Assembly: GCA_022843345.1 (NCBI GenBank)
Contig: JALHNW010000043.1
Coordinates: forward strand, 1 to 9,898
Origin: Rubritepida sp.
GTDB taxonomy: Bacteria > Pseudomonadota > Alphaproteobacteria > Acetobacterales > Acetobacteraceae
Direction of reading: 5' to 3'
DNA length: 9,898 bases
Shown here: positions 1 through 6,578 of the stretch, piece by piece
Numbering within the stretch: position 1 is the first letter of the stretch
How the letters are laid out: each line of letters begins with the position of its first letter
The notes under the pieces: generated by a model
The model's database searches: none
Told to the model about the DNA's origin: nothing
What the model saw: only the letters and a program-made list of their open reading frames with translations
Position numbers and translations under genes: made by a program

Positions 1-1
1 C

Positions 2-865
2 GTCGCCACCGCCCGCGCGCTCGGCCGCCGCCGCCGCCTGAAGGACGCCGTGATCCGCTGGGCCTGCCTCGCCGCCACGGCGCTGGGGCTGGCCTTCCTC
101 GCCTCCATCCTGCTCACGCTGCTGTGGCGCGGCCTGCCCTCGCTGGACGCGCTGATCTTCACGCGCGACTTCGAGCCCACGACGTATGGCGACGACACGC
201 TGCCGCGCGGCGGGCTGCGCCACGCCATCGTCGGCACGCTGGTGCAGACGGCGGCCGCCACCGCCATCGGCACGCCGATCGGCTTGCTTGTGGGCACCTA
301 CCTGAGTGAATACGCGCGCAACTCCGCGCTGGGCCACGCGGTGCGCTTCGTCTCCGACGTGCTGCTCTCGGCGCCCTCCATCCTCATCGGGCTGTTCATC
401 TACCAGCTCGTGGTGCTGCCGATGGGCGGGTTCAGCGGGCTGGCCGGCGTGCTGGCGCTGGCCGTCATCGTCATCCCCGTGGTGGTCCGCACCACGGAGG
501 ACATGCTGAGCCTGATCCCCAACACGCTGCGCGAGGCGGTGGTGGCGCTGGGCGCGCCCAAGTGGAAGATGATCACCCTCGTCGCCTGGCGGGCCGCGCT
601 GTCGGGCATCGTCACCGGGGTGCTGCTGGCCTTCGCGCGCATCGCGGGCGAGACGGCGCCGCTGCTGCTCACCTCCTTCGGCAACAACATCCTGACGAAC
701 GACATGGGCAAGGCGATGGCCTCGCTGCCGGTCGCCATCTACCAGCAGGCCAACAGCGGCTTCCCCGACCTCATCGCCATCGCCTGGACCGGCGCGCTGC
801 TAGTGACCATGGGCGTGCTGGTGATCAACATCCTCGCGCGCGTGCTGCTGCGCAAGAAGGGCTGA
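2..865 (+). CDS. pstA: Phosphate ABC transporter permease PstA (5' partial)
   Basis: Inner-membrane permease subunit of the PstSCAB high-affinity phosphate importer, pairing with PstC and driven by PstB. The frame is open to the left edge. Upstream of GTG 50 it reads an Arg-rich stretch (RALGRRRRLKDAV) leading into the first hydrophobic segment, as expected for a cytoplasmic N-terminus, so I treat the gene as 5' truncated. GTG 50, preceded by AAGGA at 41-45, is a possible but less likely start. Counting from GTG 50, hydrophobic segments lie near residues 5-26, 60-85, 103-123, 128-147, 183-198 and 242-266. The permease cytoplasmic-loop (EAA-type) motif EAVVALGAPKW is at 162-172, followed by the RIAGETAPLL segment typical of PstA. 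pstB follows after 6 nt, so the two are almost certainly co-transcribed. Identity is firm; only the start is uncertain. Confidence 0.95.
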   Translation, partial: VATARALGRRRRLKDAVIRWACLAATALGLAFLASILLTLLWRGLPSLDALIFTRDFEPTTYGDDTLPRGGLRHAIVGTLVQTAAATAIGTPIGLLVGTYLSEYARNSALGHAVRFVSDVLLSAPSILIGLFIYQLVVLPMGGFSGLAGVLALAVIVIPVVVRTTEDMLSLIPNTLREAVVALGAPKWKMITLVAWRAALSGIVTGVLLAFARIAGETAPLLLTSFGNNILTNDMGKAMASLPVAIYQQANSGFPDLIAIAWTGALLVTMGVLVINILARVLLRKKG

Positions 866-871
866 ACCCCG

Positions 872-1691
<820 letters not shown>

Positions 1692-1693
<2 letters not shown>

Positions 1694-1697
1694 GGAG
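1692..1697 (+). promoter_or_regulatory. Shine-Dalgarno of phoU
   Basis: GAGGAG overlaps the pstB stop codon and lies 7 nt before the phoU ATG at 1705. It fixes the phoU start, because the same frame stays open far upstream through pstB and would otherwise suggest a much longer protein. Confidence 0.75.
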
Positions 1698-1704
1698 CGA
1701 AGCC

Positions 1705-2424
1705 ATGCCCCAGGATACCCCCGGCCACATCGTGAAGTCCTACGAGGGCGAGCTGAAGCGCCTGCGCGAGATGATCGCGCGCATGGGCGGCCTGGCCGAG
1801 CGCCAGGTGGCCGACAGCGCCGAGGCGCTGGTCCGCCGCGACACCGACCTGGCGGCCGAGGTGGTGCAGCGCGACCTCCAGCTGGATGCGATGGAGCGCG
1901 AGATCGAGCAGTTCTGCGTGCGCCTGCTGGCGCTGCGCCAGCCCATGGCGCAGGACCTGCGGCTGATCATCGCCTGCATGAAGATCTCCCAGGACCTGGA
2001 GCGCATCGGCGACTACGCGCGCAACGGCGCCAAGCGCGCCATCGTCGTGTCCCAGCAGGCGCTGACCGGCAGCCTGAACGGCTTCGAGCGCATGGCGGAG
2101 CTGGTGCAGGACAACCTCAAGGGCGCGATAGACGCGCTGGTGTCCGACGACGCCGCGCGGGCCGACGCGGTGTGGCGCAACGACGAGCCGATCGACGGCA
2201 TCTACAACGGCATCTTCCGCGAGCTGCTGACCTTCATGATGGAGGACCCGCGCAACATCACCGCCGCCACGCACCTGCTGTTCATCGCCAAGAACATGGA
2301 GCGCATCGGCGACCACGCGACCAACATCGCCGAGCGCGTGCACTTCGCGGTGATGGGCGAGATGCCGGCCGAGGAGCGCCCGAAGGGCGACACCTCGCAT
2401 TCCGCCGTGGCAGGTGTGCGGTGA
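1705..2424 (+). CDS. phoU: Phosphate signalling regulator PhoU
   Basis: Cytoplasmic negative regulator that couples the state of the PstSCAB transporter to the PhoR histidine kinase and prevents excessive phosphate uptake. It is 239 aa, the usual PhoU size, made of two homologous three-helix-bundle halves. The paired metal-binding/helix signatures are visible: DLERIGDYARN at about 97-107 and NMERIGDHATNIAE at about 197-210, each with the conserved E/D-R-I-G-D core. The polar C-terminal tail after about residue 220 (PAEERPKGDTSHSAVAGVR) is probably disordered. The start ATG 1705 has a good Shine-Dalgarno at 1692-1697. The stop TGA overlaps the phoB GTG by 4 nt, implying translational coupling. 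In many alphaproteobacteria phoU and phoB sit together behind pst, as here. Identity is firm. Confidence 0.97.
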   Translation: MPQDTPGHIVKSYEGELKRLREMIARMGGLAERQVADSAEALVRRDTDLAAEVVQRDLQLDAMEREIEQFCVRLLALRQPMAQDLRLIIACMKISQDLERIGDYARNGAKRAIVVSQQALTGSLNGFERMAELVQDNLKGAIDALVSDDAARADAVWRNDEPIDGIYNGIFRELLTFMMEDPRNITAATHLLFIAKNMERIGDHATNIAERVHFAVMGEMPAEERPKGDTSHSAVAGVR

Positions 2425-3107
2425 GCCCCAGCATCCTCGTCGTCGAGGATGAGGCTGCGCTGCTGACCCTGCTGCGCTACAACCTGGAGAAGCAGGGCTT
2501 CACCGTGGACGAGGCGACGGACGGGCAGGAAGCCCTGCTGCGCATCGCCGAGAACAAGCCCGACCTGGTTTTGCTGGACTGGATGCTGCCCAGCCTGTCG
2601 GGCATCGAGGTCTGCCGCCAGATCCGCCGCCGCCCTGCCACGCGCGACCTGCCGGTGATCATGGTCACCGCGCGGACCGAGGATGCCGACGCCGTGCGCG
2701 CGCTGGACACGGGCGCGGACGACTACATCGCCAAGCCCTTCGCGGTGGACGCGCTGCTGGCGCGCATCCGCGCCCTGCTGCGCCGCGCCGCCACGGTGCC
2801 GGACAAGGGCACGCTGGCCTTCGGGGACCTCTCGATGGACCAGGACGCCCACCGCGTCACCCGCGCCGGGCGCGCGCTGCACCTGGGGCCGACCGAATAC
2901 CGGCTGCTGGAGCACTTCCTGGCGCACCCGCGGCGCGTCTTCTCGCGCGAGCAGCTGCTGGACGCCGTCTGGGGCCGCGACATCCACGTGGAGCTGCGCA
3001 CGGTGGACGTGCACATCCGCCGGCTGCGCAAGGCGATCAACGGCGAGGGCGAGGCCGACCTGATCCGCACCGTCCGCTCGGCCGGGTATGCGCTGGATGT
3101 GGACTGA
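2421..3107 (+). CDS. phoB: Phosphate regulon response regulator PhoB
   Basis: OmpR/PhoB-type response regulator, phosphorylated by PhoR under phosphate limitation, that activates Pho-box promoters. It is 228 aa. The receiver domain (about 4-118) has acidic residues E9/D10, phosphoacceptor D53 in LVLLDWMLPSLSGIEV, T83 in MVTAR and K105 in DDYIAKPF; D10, D53, T83 and K105 match the E. coli PhoB numbering. The winged-helix DNA-binding domain (about 130-226) contains LGPTEYRLLEHFLAHP, FSREQLLDAVWG and the recognition-helix region RTVDVHIRRLRKAI. I chose GTG 2421, within the GTGA overlap with the phoU stop, because translation from it gives the canonical N-terminus MSPSILVVEDE. The frame is open further upstream but only through phoU sequence. 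No kinase gene follows; phoR is presumably upstream of pstC or elsewhere. Confidence 0.96.
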   Translation: MSPSILVVEDEAALLTLLRYNLEKQGFTVDEATDGQEALLRIAENKPDLVLLDWMLPSLSGIEVCRQIRRRPATRDLPVIMVTARTEDADAVRALDTGADDYIAKPFAVDALLARIRALLRRAATVPDKGTLAFGDLSMDQDAHRVTRAGRALHLGPTEYRLLEHFLAHPRRVFSREQLLDAVWGRDIHVELRTVDVHIRRLRKAINGEGEADLIRTVRSAGYALDVD

Positions 3108-3114
3108 TCCGCGT

Positions 3115-3152
3115 CCGATCGCCGCAGGGCGCAGCCCGCAGGCGTGAATCGG
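3115..3152 (+). repeat. Intergenic hairpin element, copy 1 (3' of phoB)
   Basis: Starts 7 nt after the phoB stop. The outer stem is CCGAT (3115-3119) with ATCGG (3148-3152). A conserved 3-nt bulge TGA (3145-3147) separates it from an inner stem: CGCCGC (3120-3125) and GGGC (3127-3130) pair with GCCC (3134-3137), GC (3138-3139) and GGCG (3141-3144), around a GCA loop with single bulged A residues at 3126 and 3140. The same design recurs at 5314-5348. There is no U-tract, so it is not a classical intrinsic terminator. It could be a Rho-assisted terminator, an mRNA 3'-end stabiliser or a REP-like repeat. I do not recognise a named family. Confidence 0.6.
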
Positions 3153-3169
3153 CCGCCCATGAGGCCCGG

Positions 3170-3198
3170 TTGACGCCGCCCCGCCCGGGCGGGATGCT
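3170..3198 (+). promoter_or_regulatory. Putative sigma70-type promoter with palindromic spacer
   Basis: TTGACG at 3170-3175 matches five of six -35 consensus bases. After a 17-nt spacer, GATGCT at 3193-3198 matches three of six -10 bases. The predicted transcription start is near 3205. Most of the spacer is a perfect 14-bp palindrome, CCCGCCCGGGCGGG at 3180-3193, which could be a repressor operator or simply chance in very GC-rich DNA. A promoter here makes sense because the gene downstream is functionally unrelated to the phosphate operon. The weak -10 keeps confidence modest. Confidence 0.35.
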
Positions 3199-3222
3199 CC
3201 CTCCCAAAATCCTTCGGAGGGA
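3198..3222 (+). promoter_or_regulatory. Inverted repeat covering the bifunctional gene's Shine-Dalgarno
   Basis: TCCCTCC (3198-3204) is a perfect 7-bp complement of GGAGGGA (3216-3222), with an 11-nt loop. The right arm contains the strong Shine-Dalgarno GGAGGG (3216-3221), 8 nt before ATG 3230. In RNA that includes both arms the ribosome binding site would be paired. RNA starting near 3205, as predicted for the local promoter, would lack the left arm and leave the site free. Confidence 0.45.
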
Positions 3223-3229
3223 TCGGGTC

Positions 3230-5311
3230 ATGGAAGACGTCTTCATCGAGCACGGCCGGGACGGCGACATCCACGTCCTGCGCATCGCCAACCCGCCGGT
3301 CAACACGCTGCGGACCGGGGTGCGGGCCGGGCTGCACGCCGGCATCGCCGCCTGCCTGAAGGAAGGCGCGCGCGCCATCGTGCTCCTCGGCTCGGGGCGC
3401 ATGTTCTCGGCCGGCGCCGAGATGACCGAGTTCAACAAGCCCCGCCAGCCGCCCTCCCTGCCCGAGGTGTTCGACGCCATCGAGACGTCGCGCGTGCCGG
3501 TGATCGCCGCCATCCACGGCTCGGCGCTGGGTGGCGGGCTGGAGCTGGCACTGGCCTGCCACGCCCGCGTGGCCTCCCCCACCGCCTCGCTGGGCCTGCC
3601 CGAGGTGAAGCGCGGCTTCGTGCCCGGCGCGGGCGGCACCCAGCGCCTGCCCCGCCTGATCGGCGGCGAGGCGGCGCTGAGGATGATCGTCACCGGCGAG
3701 CCGGTGGCCGCCGCCGAGGCGCAGCGCCTGGGCTTCGTGGACGCCGTGCTGGACGGCCCGCTGGAGGCCGCCGCGATCGCCTGGGCGCGCGAGAACCTGG
3801 GCCGCAGCTTCACCCTGGCCCGCCGGCGCGAGGACCGCATCAAGGGCGCTGACCTGGCGGCCTTCGACGCCGCCGCGGCCGCGCTGCTGAAGCGCACGCG
3901 CGGGCAGGAAAGCCCCAAGGGCTGCGCGATCGCCGTGCGCGCCGCCCTCACCCACCCCTTCGACGACGGGCTGGCGGTGGAGCGCGAGCAGTTCCAGAAG
4001 CTGGTCGCCGGCGAGCAGAGCCATGCGCTCCGCCACATCTTCTTCGGCGAGCGCGAGGTGGCCCGCATCCCCGGCATGCCGGCCGACACGCTGCCCCTGC
4101 CGGTGAAGCGCGCCGTGGTGGTGGGCGCGGGCACCATGGGCGGCGGCATCGCGATGAGCTTCGCCAACCACGGCATCCCGGTGACGGTGCTGGAGCAGTC
4201 GGAGGAGGCGCTGGCCCGCGGCCTGAAGAAATGCGAGGCGAACTGGGAGCGCAGCCTGGCGTCGGGCAAGCTGACGCAGGACGACTACGCGAAGCGCCGC
4301 GCGCTGCTGTCCGGCACCACCGACTGGGACGCGGTGAAGCAGGCCGACATCGTCATCGAGGCGGTGTTCGAGGACATGGCGGTGAAGCAGGAGATCTTCG
4401 CGAAGCTGGACGCGCTGGCGCGGCCGGGCGTCGTGCTGGCGTCGAACACCTCCACGCTGGACATAGACGCCATCGCGGGCGCCACGCGGCGGCCGGAGCT
4501 GGTGGTGGGGATGCACTTCTTCTCGCCCGCCAACGTGATGCGGCTGCTGGAGATCGTGCGCGGGAAGGCGTCGTCCTGGGAGGCGATCGCCACCGCGATG
4601 GACGTGGGCCGGCGCATCGGCAAGGTGAACGTCGTCGTCGGCAACTGCGACGGCTTCGTGGGCAACCGCATGACCGGCAAGCGCGGCTTCCAGCTGGAGC
4701 GCCTGCTGCTGGAAGGCGCCCTGCCGCAGGACGTGGACCGCGTGATGGAGGCCTATGGCATGGCGATGGGGCCGTGCGCGACGGGCGACCTGGGGGGGCT
4801 CGACATGGGGGCCGCGGTCCGCAAGGCGCGCGGCACGGTGGCGCCGATCGCGGACGCCATCGTCGCGCGCGGCCGGTTCGGGCAGAAGACCGGCAAGGGC
4901 TGGTACCTGTACGACGACAAGCGCCAGCGCCAGCCCGACCCCGAGGTGCAGGCGCTGATCGAGGAGATGAGCGCCCAGCACCAGGTGGCGCGCCGCCGCA
5001 TCGAGGATGCGGAGATCCTGGAGCGCATGCTGCTGCCCATGGTGAACGAGGGCGCGCGCATCCTGGAGGAAGGCGTGGCGAGCCGCGCGATCGACGTGGA
5101 CGTGATCTTCGCCAACGGCTTCGGCTGGCCCGCCTTCCGCGGCGGCCCGATGTTCTGGGCCGACCGCATGGGGCTGAAGGCGGTGCGCGACAAGCTGGCG
5201 CACTACGCCGCCACGACGAACGACCCCAACCTCAAGCCCGCCGCGCTGATCGAGCGGCTCGCCGCCGAGGGCGGCAGCTTCACAGCGATCGGCCAGAAGA
5301 AGGCCGCCTGA
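3230..5311 (+). CDS. Bifunctional enoyl-CoA hydratase / 3-hydroxyacyl-CoA dehydrogenase (FadJ-like)
   Basis: Catalyses two consecutive beta-oxidation steps: hydration of 2-enoyl-CoA, then NAD-dependent oxidation of 3-hydroxyacyl-CoA. It is 693 aa, in the range of FadJ and peroxisomal multifunctional enzymes. The N-terminal crotonase domain (about 1-190) has oxyanion-hole segments FSAGAEMTEF (59-68) and ALGGGLE (99-105). Both catalytic glutamates, E105 and E125 (LGLPEVKRGFVPGAGGTQRL), are present. The NAD-binding domain starts near 294 with GAGTMGGGIA (299-308). The dehydrogenase His-Glu pair is H429 (GMHFFSPANVMRLLEI) and E441, 12 residues apart as in the family, with N479 in DGFVGNRM. The C-terminal 3HCDH domains extend to about 690 (GRFGQKTGKGWYLYD; NGFGWPAFRGGPMFWAD). 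Both activities should be intact. ATG 3230 is chosen for its strong Shine-Dalgarno; a TTG at 3170 in frame lies within the putative promoter. No thiolase gene is in the window. Confidence 0.93.
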   Translation: MEDVFIEHGRDGDIHVLRIANPPVNTLRTGVRAGLHAGIAACLKEGARAIVLLGSGRMFSAGAEMTEFNKPRQPPSLPEVFDAIETSRVPVIAAIHGSALGGGLELALACHARVASPTASLGLPEVKRGFVPGAGGTQRLPRLIGGEAALRMIVTGEPVAAAEAQRLGFVDAVLDGPLEAAAIAWARENLGRSFTLARRREDRIKGADLAAFDAAAAALLKRTRGQESPKGCAIAVRAALTHPFDDGLAVEREQFQKLVAGEQSHALRHIFFGEREVARIPGMPADTLPLPVKRAVVVGAGTMGGGIAMSFANHGIPVTVLEQSEEALARGLKKCEANWERSLASGKLTQDDYAKRRALLSGTTDWDAVKQADIVIEAVFEDMAVKQEIFAKLDALARPGVVLASNTSTLDIDAIAGATRRPELVVGMHFFSPANVMRLLEIVRGKASSWEAIATAMDVGRRIGKVNVVVGNCDGFVGNRMTGKRGFQLERLLLEGALPQDVDRVMEAYGMAMGPCATGDLGGLDMGAAVRKARGTVAPIADAIVARGRFGQKTGKGWYLYDDKRQRQPDPEVQALIEEMSAQHQVARRRIEDAEILERMLLPMVNEGARILEEGVASRAIDVDVIFANGFGWPAFRGGPMFWADRMGLKAVRDKLAHYAATTNDPNLKPAALIERLAAEGGSFTAIGQKKAA

Positions 5312-5313
5312 CC

Positions 5314-5348
5314 GCGATCGCCGCGCGGCTTCGCGCGGCGTGAATCGC
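5314..5348 (+). repeat. Intergenic hairpin element, copy 2 (between bifunctional gene and acyl-CoA dehydrogenase)
   Basis: Begins 2 nt after the upstream stop. The outer stem is GCGAT (5314-5318) with ATCGC (5344-5348), with the same bulged TGA (5341-5343) as copy 1. The inner stem is a perfect 9 bp: CGCCGCGCG (5319-5327) with CGCGCGGCG (5332-5340), closed by a GCTT loop. The terminal pair is G-C here and C-G in copy 1, a compensatory change that supports a conserved RNA or cruciform fold. No U-tract follows. The next gene's Shine-Dalgarno begins 8 nt downstream. Confidence 0.65.
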
Positions 5349-5355
5349 CGTCAGC

Positions 5356-5362
5356 AAGGAGA
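5356..5362 (+). promoter_or_regulatory. Shine-Dalgarno of the first acyl-CoA dehydrogenase
   Basis: AAGGAGA lies 6 nt before ATG 5369, a near-consensus site that fixes the start. It lies just outside the preceding hairpin, so it should stay accessible. Confidence 0.75.
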
Positions 5363-5368
5363 CAGACG

Positions 5369-6571
5369 ATGGAACTGCGCTTCACCGACGCCGAGCGTGC
5401 CTTCCGCCAGGAGGTGCGCGACTTCCTCGCCGCCGAGCTGCCGGAGGCGACGCGCGCGCACATGATCGCCGGCAAGTCCCCCACCAAGGAGATGGTGGTG
5501 GAATGGCAGCGCAAGCTCAACGCGCGCGGCTGGGCCGCGCCGGAATGGCCGGTCGAGCATGGCGGCCCGGGCTGGACGCCGGCCCAGAAGTACATCTTCC
5601 GCGAGGAGCTGCAGATGTGGCCCGCGCCCTCGCCGCTGGGCTTCAACATCAACATGTGCGGGCCCGTGATCATCCAGTTCGGCACGCCCGAGCAGAAGGC
5701 GCGCTTCCTGCCGCGCATGCGCAACCTGGACGACTGGTGGTGCCAGGGCTTCAGCGAACCGGGAGCGGGCTCCGACCTCGCCGGGCTGAAGTGCCGCGCG
5801 GTGCGGCAGGGCGAGGAGTGGGTCATAACCGGCCAGAAGACCTGGACCACGCTGGCGCAGCACGCCGACTGGATATTCGTCCTCGCCCGCACGGACCCGG
5901 AGGCGAAGAAGCAGGAGGGCATCTCCTTCTTCCTCGTGGACATGAGGACGCCGGGCATCACCGTGCGCCCCATCATCACCATCGAGGGCGGGCACGAGGT
6001 CAACGAGGTCTGGTTCGACGAGGTGCGCGTGCCCGCCGAGAACCTGGTGGGCGAGGAGAACAAGGGCTGGGATTGCGCGAAGTTCCTGCTGGGCAACGAG
6101 CGCTTCGGCCAGGCCCGCGTCGGCGCCTCGCGCGAGCGCATCCGCCGCCTCAAGGCCATCGCGCGCGAGACGATGGATGACGGCCGCCCGCTGATCGAGG
6201 ACCCCGAGTTCCGCCGCCAGGTGACCGAGATGGAGGTGGAGCTCAAGGCGCTGGAGATGACGGTGATGCGCGTCATCGCCAACGAGACGAAGCGCGCCGG
6301 CTCCGGCAAGCCCGACCCTGCGACCAGCGTGCTCAAGATCAAGGGCACCGAGATCCAGCAGGGCGTCTCCGAGCTGCTGATGAAGGCCGCCGGCCCCCAT
6401 GCCTGGGTGGATGGCGACCCCGAGGCGGAGGGCAGCAACGACTGGGACGTGGCGCCCCCCTGGGCCTTCGGCCTGGCCGGCATCTACTTCAACTGGCGCA
6501 AGCAGAGCATCTATGGCGGGTCCAACGAGATCCAGCGCAACATCATGGCCAAAGCCTTTCTGGGCCTCTGA
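5369..6571 (+). CDS. Acyl-CoA dehydrogenase family protein, probable catalytic subunit of a heteromeric enzyme
   Basis: Predicted FAD-dependent alpha,beta-desaturation of an acyl-CoA. It is 400 aa, a normal length. Visible family features are the N-terminal helical domain (1-120), the flavin/substrate motif GFSEPGAGSDLAGLKC (127-142), the beta-domain motif WVITGQKTWTT (151-161) and C-terminal IYGGSNEIQRNIMAK (381-395). Two points are odd. The medium-chain-type catalytic Glu of the C-terminal motif is Gly here (G383 or G384), with E244 (GNERFG) in the helix-G position used as the base in isovaleryl- and long-chain dehydrogenases. The RxxFGxxIxxFQ and QxxGG motifs that bind the ADP part of FAD across the dimer are also missing (compare 257-285 and 330-345). 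The next gene retains exactly those motifs, so the two probably form one alpha/beta enzyme. FadE26/FadE28-like mycobacterial subunits are the closest analogues I can name. Substrate unknown. Confidence 0.9.
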   Translation: MELRFTDAERAFRQEVRDFLAAELPEATRAHMIAGKSPTKEMVVEWQRKLNARGWAAPEWPVEHGGPGWTPAQKYIFREELQMWPAPSPLGFNINMCGPVIIQFGTPEQKARFLPRMRNLDDWWCQGFSEPGAGSDLAGLKCRAVRQGEEWVITGQKTWTTLAQHADWIFVLARTDPEAKKQEGISFFLVDMRTPGITVRPIITIEGGHEVNEVWFDEVRVPAENLVGEENKGWDCAKFLLGNERFGQARVGASRERIRRLKAIARETMDDGRPLIEDPEFRRQVTEMEVELKALEMTVMRVIANETKRAGSGKPDPATSVLKIKGTEIQQGVSELLMKAAGPHAWVDGDPEAEGSNDWDVAPPWAFGLAGIYFNWRKQSIYGGSNEIQRNIMAKAFLGL

Positions 6572-6578
6572 GGACAGC

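Noticed and set aside
50..52. GTG as the true start of pstA
   Set aside because: It has AAGGA at 41-45, but the frame upstream encodes an Arg-rich segment well suited to precede the first membrane helix. A start outside the window is more likely, though not proven.
2723..5203. Very long open frame (826 codons) on the minus strand opposite phoB and the bifunctional gene
   Set aside because: It is antisense to two genes with complete catalytic motifs. Its translation is low-complexity, rich in His, Arg, Ala and Gly, as expected from the shadow of high-GC coding DNA.
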